A stretch of 16,019 nucleotides of DNA from Bdellovibrionaceae bacterium UBA2316 (lineage in GTDB: Bacteria > Bdellovibrionota > Bdellovibrionia > Bdellovibrionales > Bdellovibrionaceae), in contig DDVI01000027.1 of assembly GCA_002345205.1 (NCBI GenBank), positions 1 to 16,019 on the forward strand, written 5' to 3'. The stretch's first letter is position 1. Each line of letters begins with the position of its first letter. The notes under the pieces were generated by a model. It saw nothing but the letters and a program-made list of their open reading frames with translations. It had not been told where the DNA came from and did not search any database. The position numbers and the translations under genes are program-made. Of the stretch, positions 1-6,848 are shown piece after piece.

Positions 1-13
1 GACACAAAATTTT

Positions 14-175
14 TTACGTTACCGAATCTTTTGCCAACGTTAGATTTTCAAAAATTTTTTGAGTGGCGACAATAGATATATTGGGCGGCTCATAGCCGTC
101 TTCGCGCACGGCAACTTTTCGTGCAAGGGACATAATCGATAAACTAAGAACTAGAATGAAAATCTGGATATTCAT
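14..175 (-). CDS. Small exported peptide, 53 residues, unknown function
   Basis: This short frame begins with ATG (173-175 on the complement), 8 bases after a strong AAGGAG ribosome binding site (184-189), and ends at TAA (14-16). The product starts MNIQIFILVLSLSIMSLARK: a hydrophobic stretch at residues 3-17 that looks like a signal peptide or short membrane anchor (the basic residues lie after the core rather than before it). A short polar tail follows (residues 19-53) with EDGYEPP. I recognise no family. The good ribosome site, the hydrophobic leader and a candidate promoter just upstream favour a real gene; the small size and lack of homology knowledge argue for caution. Confidence 0.5.
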   Translation of the reverse strand: MNIQIFILVLSLSIMSLARKVAVREDGYEPPNISIVATQKIFENLTLAKDSVT

Positions 176-194
176 TATTTGGTCTCCTTAATCA

Positions 195-222
195 GTTATA
201 GTGATTACGAATAACCAGCCAA
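195..222 (-). promoter_or_regulatory. Candidate sigma70 promoter for the 53-residue gene
   Basis: On the minus strand, TTGGCT (217-222) and TATAAC (195-200) are separated by 16 bases, close to the sigma70 consensus. The site lies between the terminator of the 70-residue gene and the ribosome binding site at 184-189. The expected start point is near base 188, giving a very short leader. Assigned by eye only. Confidence 0.35.
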
Positions 223-250
223 AATCTTAGTCGAGCTTTTAAAAAATAAA

Positions 251-272
251 AAGGGCCCGTTTCCGGGCCCTT
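251..272 (-). terminator. Intrinsic terminator of the 70-residue gene
   Basis: A perfect 9-base-pair GC-rich stem (251-259 with 264-272, loop of 4) is followed on the minus strand by a T-rich run (bases 252 down to 241). It sits 26 bases after the stop codon of the 299-511 gene, in the right orientation and distance to end that transcript. Confidence 0.85.
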
Positions 273-298
273 AAATTAACATCAATTTTAAAAAAGAG

Positions 299-511
299 TT
301 AGGCGTACTTAGCTTCGGCTTGGGCTTCTTCTTCTAGAATCAATGCTTGGAGGTAATCAGCTAGTGCCTCACGAAGTTGATCGATTTCTAGTGTGTCTGG
401 ATTTAGGGAATACGACTGAATAAGTGTACCCATCTGACTATCAAAAAAGTCTTGATCTAAACCCGAATTGTTTCTTAGTTCCGTAATTAAATTTGTCCCT
501 TTTAGACCCAT
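299..511 (-). CDS. Small acidic hypothetical protein, 70 residues
   Basis: The frame starts at ATG (509-511) 7 bases after a GGAGG ribosome binding site (519-523) and ends just before a strong terminator, so it is very probably expressed. The product has no signal peptide or membrane segment. It looks mostly helical: the N-terminal half is polar with GLDQDFFDSQMG, and the C-terminal half (about residues 40-70) is an acidic amphipathic helix with IDQLREALADYLQALILEEE. I do not recognise a family. It lies 232 bases downstream of dnaB and is separated from it by two stem-loops, so it probably has its own transcript. A small cytoplasmic adaptor or regulatory protein is possible, but that is a guess. 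Confidence 0.75.
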   Translation of the reverse strand: MGLKGTNLITELRNNSGLDQDFFDSQMGTLIQSYSLNPDTLEIDQLREALADYLQALILEEEAQAEAKYA

Positions 512-619
512 CGAAAAGCCTCCATGCCTTCGTCGTATTGAGCGTGTTTACCGCTCATCTGTAGGACACCATCAGATTTTGTTTGGGTTAAGAATTTTTT
601 ATTGAGTGATAAAACAAAT

Positions 620-658
620 AACCTTTGGTCTAGTTGCACAGCCTAGACCCATAAGGTT
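620..658 (-). terminator. Stem-loop downstream of dnaB, possible terminator
   Basis: Arms 620-633 and 643-658 pair over about 13-14 positions with a two-base bulge (GGTCTAG/CTAGACC plus AACCTT/AAGGTT) and a 9-base loop. On the minus strand the stem is followed by ATTTGTTTTAT, moderately U-rich. It lies 86 bases past the dnaB stop, so it is the best candidate for the end of the dnaB transcript, although the U-tract is imperfect. Confidence 0.45.
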
Positions 659-665
659 TTGCGAT

Positions 666-703
666 ATTTGCATCAAAAATATTCATGAATTCTTGATGCA
701 AAT
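666..703. repeat. Inverted repeat with 11-base arms between dnaB and the 70-residue gene
   Basis: ATTTGCATCAA (666-676) and TTGATGCAAAT (693-703) are perfect inverted arms. The 16-base spacer contains another palindrome, ATTCATGAAT (681-690). Neither side has a U-tract, so it is a poor terminator; it could be an operator or an RNA-processing hairpin in the 3' end of the dnaB message. Function unknown. Confidence 0.5.
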
Positions 704-743
704 TTAGACAATCTTAAGAGATCTTTAGAAAGTATAAAAAGGA

Positions 744-2150
744 CTACGGATTTTGTCCGGGAGCGTGATTCTTTGGACGATTTCCATATTGTTGTTGTGG
801 GGGAACTTGCGGTGGAGGCAATGGGTTCATTGACTCAACATCAGCATCACGGAATCTATTGAATTTAGCATCAAAGCGCAGTTTCACAGTTCCTGTCGGA
901 CCGTTACGTTGCTTGCCAATAATAACTTCTGCATGTCCCGCTTTTTCTGGATCATCCTTATCATAGTAGTCATCACGATACAGCATCATGATAACGTCAG
1001 CATCTTGCTCGATCGATCCTGACTCACGCAGATCGGATAGCATCGGGCGACGATCCGCACGACCCTCTACCCCACGATTAAGCTGTGCGAGGGCAATTAC
1101 AGGAATACTTAATTCCTTGGCGATTACTTTTAGCATTTTTGAAATCTCGGAAACGGCGCGCTCGCGGCTTTCTACTTTTAATTTCAAATCCATTAACTGC
1201 AAGTAGTCGATCATAATACAATCGATACCATATTGGGCTTTCAAACGGCGACAACGCGCTCGAATTTCAAAAGGGGAAATACCCGATGTATCATCGATAA
1301 ATAATTTAGATTCGCTCAACTGCGAAGCGGCTGAAATTAATTTCGGCCAACTTGAATCCGCAACCCGACCCGTCCTGATTTCAGACATAGAAACGCGTGA
1401 CTCCGCAGAAAGCACCCTCATCATAACCGCTTCCTTACCCATCTCGAGAGAGAAATAAGCGCATGTCTTTTTCTGACGAAGTACGATATGAGAGGCTAGA
1501 TTCAAACTAAACGCGGTCTTACCCATCGATGGACGAGCGGCGATGATGGTTAACTCGCCCGGGTGCATTCCAGCGGTCATTTTATCTAGCTCTGTAAAGC
1601 CAGAGGCAATACCCGTAATATCTGCTTGCTGCTGATAAAGCGCTTCAATTTTCTTGATACTTTCTTTGACGATATCCATCGAGCCAACAAGACCAGAGGC
1701 CGCCTTCTTTTCCCCGATTTTGAAAATATCCTGTTCGGCTTTATCTAATATAGTATCGACTTCCATTTTTTCACTGTTGTAAGCCGACTCAATAATTTCA
1801 GTGCTTGTGTGGATCAGTTTTCTAAGAAGAGATTTTTCTTTTACAATCTGAGCGTAGGTAGCAATATGCGCCGATGAAATCGTTTTTTCCAAAAGACTTG
1901 CTAAATAGACATAACCGCCAACGGCGTCGAATTCGTTACGTGAACGAAGAGCATCCGTTACCGTTACCAAATCAATAGGACGAGACTTCGAATTTAAATC
2001 CAAAATGGCTTGGTAAATTTTCTGATTGGCTGGAGAATAAAAATCTTCAACGGAAATAAGATCCCCGACTTGGTCGTATGATTCTCTTTCGAGCATCAAA
2101 CCGCCAAGAATAGATTGTTCAGCTTCCAAATTTTGTGGTGGTAGACGCAA
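744..2150 (-). CDS. dnaB: Replicative DNA helicase DnaB
   Basis: DnaB is the hexameric, ATP-driven 5'-3' helicase that unwinds the chromosome at the fork. The 468-residue product has the normal length. Residues 1-105 form the N-terminal helical domain (PPQNLEAEQSILGG at the start), then a linker region, then the RecA-like C-terminal domain. Visible motifs are Walker A AARPSMGKTAF (about 204-214), Walker B CIMIDYLQLM (311-320), ALAQLNRGVEGR (353-364) and SDLRESGSIEQDADVIMMLYR (372-392), which carries the arginine-finger region. The end (about 443-468) is a proline/glutamine-rich tail. The start is TTG (2148-2150): an in-frame TAA lies upstream at 2178-2180, no ATG or GTG lies between, and a strong GGAGG (2157-2161) is 6 bases before it. 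The gene does not sit beside rplI or rpsR as in many bacteria. No membrane segment; cytoplasmic. Confidence 0.97.
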   Translation of the reverse strand: MRLPPQNLEAEQSILGGLMLERESYDQVGDLISVEDFYSPANQKIYQAILDLNSKSRPIDLVTVTDALRSRNEFDAVGGYVYLASLLEKTISSAHIATYAQIVKEKSLLRKLIHTSTEIIESAYNSEKMEVDTILDKAEQDIFKIGEKKAASGLVGSMDIVKESIKKIEALYQQQADITGIASGFTELDKMTAGMHPGELTIIAARPSMGKTAFSLNLASHIVLRQKKTCAYFSLEMGKEAVMMRVLSAESRVSMSEIRTGRVADSSWPKLISAASQLSESKLFIDDTSGISPFEIRARCRRLKAQYGIDCIMIDYLQLMDLKLKVESRERAVSEISKMLKVIAKELSIPVIALAQLNRGVEGRADRRPMLSDLRESGSIEQDADVIMMLYRDDYYDKDDPEKAGHAEVIIGKQRNGPTGTVKLRFDAKFNRFRDADVESMNPLPPPQVPPQQQYGNRPKNHAPGQNP

Positions 2151-2169
2151 GATTCCCCTCCGTGCGCGG

Positions 2170-2292
2170 GAACTTCTTTAAAGGCCTAAAAGCCATTGGT
2201 TCTCCGCGGTCGGGCGCCCTACGAGCTAGCGCTGCTAGCCCTGCGGTTGCCCTTCCTTGTGCGGCCTCGGTCTTATGCCTTTAAAGAAGTTC
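2170..2292. repeat. Rod-like GC-rich palindrome in the dnaB leader; structured RNA or palindromic element
   Basis: The outer arms, GAACTTCTTTAAAGGC at 2170-2185 and its perfect complement at 2277-2292, pair over 16 bases. Inside, 2204-2212 pairs with 2262-2270 over 7 of 9 positions, and the tip is an 8-base-pair hairpin (2223-2230 with 2234-2241, loop GCT). All three helices share nearly the same centre (about 2231-2237), so the whole can fold as one rod of about 123 bases. The interior is far richer in G and C than the flanks. On the minus strand it ends 8 bases before the dnaB ribosome site. It lacks a U-tract, so it is not a standard terminator. It may be a leader regulating dnaB, an independent small RNA, or a copy of a dispersed palindromic element. 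Confidence 0.6.
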
Positions 2293-2405
2293 TTCTATTA
2301 ATTGTTATGCCATTTTTTAGGGCATTCGTCATCCGGATTGTTTGGATTTCTTTTTTTTGAAAAAGATTTTTTTCTGGTGACGGAAATTGTGGGCTTACAA
2401 ACAAA

Positions 2406-2452
2406 AAAAAACGATGCCTGCTTTTACTCGTGATTGCGGGGCATCGTTTTTT
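2406..2452 (-). terminator. Intrinsic terminator of fis
   Basis: Perfect 13-base arms (2406-2418 and 2440-2452, core ACGATGCC/GGCATCGT) enclose a 21-base loop. On the minus strand the stem runs straight into a run of T residues. It lies 30 bases after the fis stop. Because the arms begin in A and end in T, it could also work weakly on the plus strand, but there is no plus-strand gene here. Confidence 0.85.
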
Positions 2453-2481
2453 GTATTTTTAATAAAAGGTAATTTTTTAAA

Positions 2482-2799
2482 TTACTGTGGAGTTAAAAGA
2501 AGACCAGCTTTTTTAACTTTGATTTTGTAATTGTCGATTTTTTTCTTAAGAGTGTTACGGTTAATACCTAACATCTGAGCCGTTTTAACTTGGTTGCCGT
2601 TGTATGCACGTAATGCAAGCTCAAGAAGAGGCTTTTCTACTTGTTCAATGATTACATTATATAGACCATTAAGTTCTACTTGCGCTTCTTTTTGTTGCTG
2701 GAACAAAACTTCTAGTTTGCTCTTTACTAATTTTTCTAAACTTACTTGTTGAAGGTTTGCAACGAAAAGATTGTCTGAACTGTTCAAATTGGGCGTCAT
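2482..2799 (-). CDS. fis: Fis-family DNA-binding protein
   Basis: The 105-residue product is close in size to the enterobacterial nucleoid protein Fis (98 residues) and matches it along its second half. Residues 44-63 (NGLYNVIIEQVEKPLLELAL) correspond to the dimerising helices, and GNQVKTAQMLGINRNTLKKK (68-87) is the C-terminal helix-turn-helix, followed by a short basic tail. Fis dimers bend DNA and affect nucleoid structure, rRNA promoters and recombination in gamma-proteobacteria; the role here is inferred. The start is ATG (2797-2799) 4 bases after AGGAG (2804-2808). It has its own promoter (2853-2881) and terminator (2406-2452), so it is probably monocistronic, not paired with dusB as in Escherichia coli. 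The N-terminal 40 residues are not conserved with any Fis I recall. A stand-alone HTH_8 protein is the alternative. Confidence 0.88.
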   Translation of the reverse strand: MTPNLNSSDNLFVANLQQVSLEKLVKSKLEVLFQQQKEAQVELNGLYNVIIEQVEKPLLELALRAYNGNQVKTAQMLGINRNTLKKKIDNYKIKVKKAGLLLTPQ

Positions 2800-2852
2800 G
2801 GAGCTCCTACGATTTTCAATATTTAAGATTAAGTGTTAACGAGTGTTGTAGG

Positions 2853-2881
2853 TATATATAGAAAAAATTTTTTAAGGTCAA
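2853..2881 (-). promoter_or_regulatory. Sigma70-type promoter of fis
   Basis: On the minus strand, TTGACC (2876-2881) and TATATA (2853-2858) are separated by exactly 17 bases of A/T-rich sequence. The -35 box overlaps the last codons and stop of queE. The predicted start near 2846 gives a leader of about 47 bases before the fis ATG. This is the best consensus promoter in the window. Confidence 0.7.
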
Positions 2882-3516
2882 ACCCCTCTTGCATCAGGAG
2901 ACCAAATTTTTTTATGTAATTGAATTTGTAATCTAGCTATCGAATTTTTCGCCAGAATTTGCTCTGCCAGCCAACGTTCAGAGATTGCGCCGTATGATGG
3001 GCTGTATAAAACTGCAAATTTTCCAAATAAATCATGTTGACGACAAAATTCTTCTGACCATTCGAAGTCATTTTCGCTACAAATGACAAATTTAAACTCA
3101 GTCAACGGATTACTGAACGCCAAATTAGAAATAAGAAAGCTGTCTGCGGCACCACTGTCGGGAGTTTTTACATCCAGGATTGTTTTTACTTTTGGATTTA
3201 CATTTTCAATTGACTTTGAACCACTGGTTTCCAAAGACACGTGGTAACCTTGATCAACAAGCGTGTCCATTAGGGGCAAAATTTCTTTTTGTAAGAGAGG
3301 CTCCCCGCCCGTGATACACACGAACTTAGTTTTATGTTTGGCGATCTGTTCTAAGACCGTTTCAGTCTCTTGAAAATTCCCCTCATAGTACGAATATTTT
3401 GTGTCACAGTAGGTACAGCGAAGGTTGCAGCCGGTCGTACGCACAAATACCGTGGGATGTCCAACATAGCTCGACTCTCCTTGGATGCTGTAAAACACTT
3501 CGTTTATCTTTAACAT
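2878..3516 (-). CDS. queE: 7-carboxy-7-deazaguanine synthase QueE
   Basis: QueE is a radical-SAM enzyme that rearranges 6-carboxy-tetrahydropterin to 7-carboxy-7-deazaguanine in the queuosine/preQ0 pathway. Starting at ATG (3514-3516) the product has 212 residues beginning MLKINEVFYSIQGES, the typical QueE N-terminus. The iron-sulfur cluster motif is CNLRCTYC (Cys30, Cys34, Cys37), TGGEPLL follows (about 69-75), and the C-terminal LQIQLHKKIWSPDARGV is characteristic of the family. A 12-codon longer frame from TTG (3550-3552) exists but has no ribosome site and no family match, so the ATG is preferred. The site before the ATG is also weak. The gene is divergent from ftsK with an 89-base gap, and no other queuosine gene is in the window. 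fis lies downstream under its own promoter. Confidence 0.93.
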   Translation of the reverse strand: MLKINEVFYSIQGESSYVGHPTVFVRTTGCNLRCTYCDTKYSYYEGNFQETETVLEQIAKHKTKFVCITGGEPLLQKEILPLMDTLVDQGYHVSLETSGSKSIENVNPKVKTILDVKTPDSGAADSFLISNLAFSNPLTEFKFVICSENDFEWSEEFCRQHDLFGKFAVLYSPSYGAISERWLAEQILAKNSIARLQIQLHKKIWSPDARGV

Positions 3517-3605
3517 ATAGGATTCTCTGGACTTTATTAGTGCTAAAGTCAAGGTGGCGGATTTTGAAGCTACCGTAGCTGTTTAAAAAAAAGTAAAATT
3601 TATAA

Positions 3606-5981
3606 ATGCAGGCCTTATTTAAGAAATTTCAAAAAGACATCAAAGCGGTTCTCTTTATCGGTATAGCTGTGTTTATAGCTATGGCGTTATACAGTTACTC
3701 TCCTAAAGACCCATCATTTAATTCTATGGGTAGCAAGCTTAGCCCGGCTAACTACTGTGGCTGGTTAGGTTCATTTTTAAGTGATTTATTTTACCAGGGT
3801 TTGGGGATTAGTTCATGGTTAGTGGCGTTTGCGTTCCTAAAGCTGGGAATCAGCACTCTGCGCGGCGAAGATGTCAGACTGCGTAGCCTGAGTATCGTTT
3901 GGTTAACGCTTTTAATAGTTAATGTATCCGCTTTGACCGCATTTTATTTCCCAGAAGCAAAACTTTTCAATCACGAGATTTTTTTATCAGGGATCATCGG
4001 TCTATCTGTATCGAATGTTTTATTTAAACTACTCAATTTTGCGGGCCTGCAGATTTTCCTTTGGAGTAATTTGATTATTTTGGTTTTGTTTTATACGGAA
4101 AAAAGCCTGCAACAATGGGGAACGGCCGCCAAAAACCACTCTACCGGCCTTTTTGGAGCGTTCTTGGTAGTAAAAAAGTGGTTTGCATCTATCCAGCCAG
4201 CCACCGCAACGAAAACAAAAGAAAAGAAAGCTAAGCCAGAAAAAGAAGTCAGGGCCAAGGACTCTGCCAAAGAGGAAACGCAGTCTGACAACTTAAGAGA
4301 CTGGAACAATAAAGCGGAAGAAATTTCTAAATTAACGCAACTTAATTTTTTTGATGAAGAACCAGACGAAGATGAAATTCCCGCTGCAGTATCCGCCAAG
4401 GAAGACTTCGATAAGGTTCCAAAACGCAAGGTCATCCTGAAAGCAAAACCACCAAAACGAATCGAAAACTGGGATATGCCCAAGCTAAGCCTTTTAGAAG
4501 ATCCCCCGTTAACTCGGGTTAAGCTAGATGAAAAAGAAATTCGTAAAAAGGCAGAAATCCTGACAGATAAGCTGAAGAATTTCTCTGTAGAAGGCGTAAT
4601 TACAGATGCGAAACCAGGTCCGCTAGTTACCATGTTTGAATTTAAGCCAAATGCGGATGTGAAACTGAGTAAAATAACGGAACTTCAAGATGACTTGGCA
4701 TTAGCGCTGTCTAGCGAGTCTTTGCGCGTGATCGCCCCGATTCCGGGTCGAGACGTTGTGGGTATTGAAACATCGAACTCACGCCGTGAAACTGTATACT
4801 ACAAGGATTTGTTAGCGGAAGACATGTTCTGGAGTGACGATTTAAAACTTCCGATCGCCTTAGGCCGACAAGTAAATGGTGACGCAAAGATCGTGGATCT
4901 AAGAAAGATGCCGCACTTGATGGTTGCCGGAACGACGGGATCAGGTAAATCGGTACTTATCACATCGATCATCAGTGGCCTACTTTTCCGTCATTCGCCA
5001 AAAACGCTGCGATTAATTCTAGTGGATCCGAAACAAGTCGATTTAGCAGCATTTTCGCAAGTACCTCATTTAATTATGCCTCCAGTAACGGATCCAAAAA
5101 AGGCTGTTTCTGCACTGAAATGGGCGATTCGAGAAATGGAAAAGCGATACAAATCTATGAGTAAATTCGGCGCGCGAGGCCTAGAAAGCTACAACGAAAC
5201 CGTATCTAATTTGCCAGCAGATAAAATTGCGGAACACGAAAAAATAAATCAAGAATATGAATCTCAAGGTGTCATGAAGCTTGAGCAGTACTACTACCAA
5301 CCACTACCCTACATCGTAATTGTTGTGGAAGAGTTTGGGGATTTAATGGCCGTGGATAAGCAAAATGTTGAACATGGGGTCGTTCGCTTGGCGCAAATGG
5401 CGCGTGCATGCGGAATTCATTTAATTTTAGCGATGCAGTCACCTCGTAAAGAAGTTGTGACAGGATTGATTAAGACAAATATTCCAGGCCGAGTAGGCTT
5501 GAAAGTTGCCTCAAAAATGGACTCAAGGATCATACTTGATGAAGGCGGGGCAGAACGTCTTCTGCCGAATGGTGATATGTTGTTCTTAGCACCAGGGGTT
5601 TCAAAACCGATGCGTCATCATGGTCCGTACTTGAGCGAAAAAGAAATCAACGGACTTGCCGCTCACTGGTCAAGCCAAGCAGAACCTGAATTTGACCCGA
5701 TTGCAGTTAAAGCCCTTGAGGGCGGCTTCTCTGAAGGCGGCGCAGGTAGCGGCGGTGATGAGTACGGTGGTGGTGACGAAGACTACGATGAAATGTATGA
5801 TCAAATTTTAGCATGGGCGGCGGAACAGAAAGAAGTCAGTGCTTCATTAATCCAACGACGGTTTAGATTGGGATATCCGCGAGCAGCGCGGATTATTGAA
5901 ACATTTGAACGTGAAGGCGTTGTGGGTCCGGCGAATGGTAGTAAACCGCGTTCGGTGTTAATCCACGCGATGCCGGAATGA
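3606..5981 (+). CDS. ftsK: DNA translocase FtsK
   Basis: FtsK anchors at the division septum and pumps chromosomal DNA, promoting dimer resolution at dif. The 791-residue product has 4-5 membrane helices in residues 13-164, a charged Lys/Glu linker (about 200-300), the alpha and beta motor domains with Walker A GTTGSGKSV (about 442-450), QMARACGIHLILA, VTGLIKTNIPGRVGLKVAS and LPNGDMLFLAPG. A Gly/acid-rich spacer (about 707-727) leads to the winged-helix gamma domain (about 728-791: VSASLIQRRFRLGYPRAARI) that reads KOPS-type sites. The Walker B aspartate position is glutamate (VVEEFGDLM, Glu575-Glu576), whereas DE is usual. About 25 extra residues precede Walker B. No ribosome binding site precedes the ATG (3606-3608), which lies 7 bases after a TAAAAT box, so a leaderless message is possible. 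The stop overlaps the next gene by ATGA. Confidence 0.96.
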   Translation: MQALFKKFQKDIKAVLFIGIAVFIAMALYSYSPKDPSFNSMGSKLSPANYCGWLGSFLSDLFYQGLGISSWLVAFAFLKLGISTLRGEDVRLRSLSIVWLTLLIVNVSALTAFYFPEAKLFNHEIFLSGIIGLSVSNVLFKLLNFAGLQIFLWSNLIILVLFYTEKSLQQWGTAAKNHSTGLFGAFLVVKKWFASIQPATATKTKEKKAKPEKEVRAKDSAKEETQSDNLRDWNNKAEEISKLTQLNFFDEEPDEDEIPAAVSAKEDFDKVPKRKVILKAKPPKRIENWDMPKLSLLEDPPLTRVKLDEKEIRKKAEILTDKLKNFSVEGVITDAKPGPLVTMFEFKPNADVKLSKITELQDDLALALSSESLRVIAPIPGRDVVGIETSNSRRETVYYKDLLAEDMFWSDDLKLPIALGRQVNGDAKIVDLRKMPHLMVAGTTGSGKSVLITSIISGLLFRHSPKTLRLILVDPKQVDLAAFSQVPHLIMPPVTDPKKAVSALKWAIREMEKRYKSMSKFGARGLESYNETVSNLPADKIAEHEKINQEYESQGVMKLEQYYYQPLPYIVIVVEEFGDLMAVDKQNVEHGVVRLAQMARACGIHLILAMQSPRKEVVTGLIKTNIPGRVGLKVASKMDSRIILDEGGAERLLPNGDMLFLAPGVSKPMRHHGPYLSEKEINGLAAHWSSQAEPEFDPIAVKALEGGFSEGGAGSGGDEYGGGDEDYDEMYDQILAWAAEQKEVSASLIQRRFRLGYPRAARIIETFEREGVVGPANGSKPRSVLIHAMPE

Positions 5982-6829
5982 TAAAAGTCATCCTGCTCGT
6001 TTTGGGATTGGTAGCGGCCTTTACGTTTTCACCCGTGGCGGCCAGCAAACCGGCCGTTAAAAAAGAAGACCCGTCGACGCAATCGCGAGAGATAATTGAA
6101 ATAGCGCAGAACCTAGTATTGCAAAAAGATCGCGACCAGGCGGTTCGGTTACTAATAAAAGCGCAAGGGACCGAAAAGAACAAAAATGTTTCTAGCGAAA
6201 TCAGATCCATTCTAACAGATATCGGTAGTCTGTTTTTATATGACAAATCCCAACAAGAATTTGAATCGAGCATTAGCTTTAAAAAAACGGATCCTTCAAA
6301 ATGGCTAGCCGCAGTTGAGCGCGCCCAAAAAATTGAACCCGATAACACACTCGTTATGTACGAGCTAATCAGAAACCACATCAGCAAAAAGAATTTAAAT
6401 AGAGCCAAAGAGATAGCCGAAGAGTTTCGTGCGAAAAATCCTTTTGATAAAAACGTCGTTTTGGCAACGGTATTTATTCAGCTAGCCAGTAATGACGGAA
6501 AGGATCTGACCGCTGCGAAAACGCGCCTGAAAGATCTACAGCTTCCAAACTACAATGCTATTGCCGGTTATATTGAGCTTTTAGAGCGCGTACTTGCTGG
6601 TAATAAAGAAAAGGCCCTGGCTGCGATTGCCGTTTTAAAGAAAGAAGACTCTTTAAATCCCCAAATAAGCTATTGGGAAAGTCAAATTGCGGGCAAAACA
6701 AAAACGGATGAAGATCCTATTTGCGAGTCGTTCCCGGAGCATTACTATAGACGATACTATCATGACTTATTCTTTTGCTCTTCGGCATTAGAGAACTTTT
6801 TTAAGTTCAAAGATGTCAACCCGAACTAA
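5978..6829 (+). CDS. Exported TPR-like helical repeat protein, coupled to ftsK
   Basis: The 283-residue product starts MIKVILLVLGLVAAFTFSPV, a signal peptide with likely cleavage after VAA (about residue 22). It is therefore expected in the periplasm. The body (about 35-245) looks like consecutive helix pairs of tetratricopeptide type, for example WLAAVERAQKIEPDNTLVMY (about 109-128) and NLNRAKEIAEEFRAKNPFD (about 139-157). The C-terminal tail is aromatic and holds the only two cysteines, Cys249 and Cys267, which could form a disulfide outside the cytoplasm. The ATG overlaps the ftsK stop by 4 bases, implying translational coupling. Such proteins are usually scaffolds; a link to the division site is only suggested by the neighbour. 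I do not know a named family for it. Confidence 0.85.
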   Translation: MIKVILLVLGLVAAFTFSPVAASKPAVKKEDPSTQSREIIEIAQNLVLQKDRDQAVRLLIKAQGTEKNKNVSSEIRSILTDIGSLFLYDKSQQEFESSISFKKTDPSKWLAAVERAQKIEPDNTLVMYELIRNHISKKNLNRAKEIAEEFRAKNPFDKNVVLATVFIQLASNDGKDLTAAKTRLKDLQLPNYNAIAGYIELLERVLAGNKEKALAAIAVLKKEDSLNPQISYWESQIAGKTKTDEDPICESFPEHYYRRYYHDLFFCSSALENFFKFKDVNPN

Positions 6830-6848
6830 TCTATGTTAAACCAACAGT

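Larger units (their letters stand above)
2151..2481. other. Intergenic region between dnaB and fis
   Basis: These 331 bases hold, in minus-strand order, the fis terminator (2406-2452), an AT-rich stretch (about 2293-2405) that probably contains the dnaB promoter though no convincing -35/-10 pair was found, a small ATGCC/GGCAT hairpin (2307-2325), the GC-rich rod-like palindrome (2170-2292), and the dnaB ribosome site. A 25-codon upstream frame (2119-2196) overlaps the dnaB start. Confidence 0.6.

Noticed and set aside
2170..2292. Identification of the palindrome as 6S, SRP or tmRNA
   Set aside because: The rod shape recalls 6S RNA, but the length is short and none of the diagnostic sequences of these RNAs could be recognised.
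3517..3552. Extension of queE to the TTG at 3550-3552
   Set aside because: It adds residues not typical of QueE ahead of MLKINEVFYS, and no ribosome site precedes the TTG.
4091..4633. 180-codon frame on the minus strand opposite ftsK
   Set aside because: It lies wholly within the ftsK linker, is rich in Ser and Phe as expected from antisense reading of Lys/Glu codons, and shows no ribosome site or known motif.
5893..6408. 171-codon minus-strand frame across the ftsK end and the TPR-like gene
   Set aside because: Antisense shadow of two well-supported genes; the hydrophobic composition comes from reading helical charged codons backwards.
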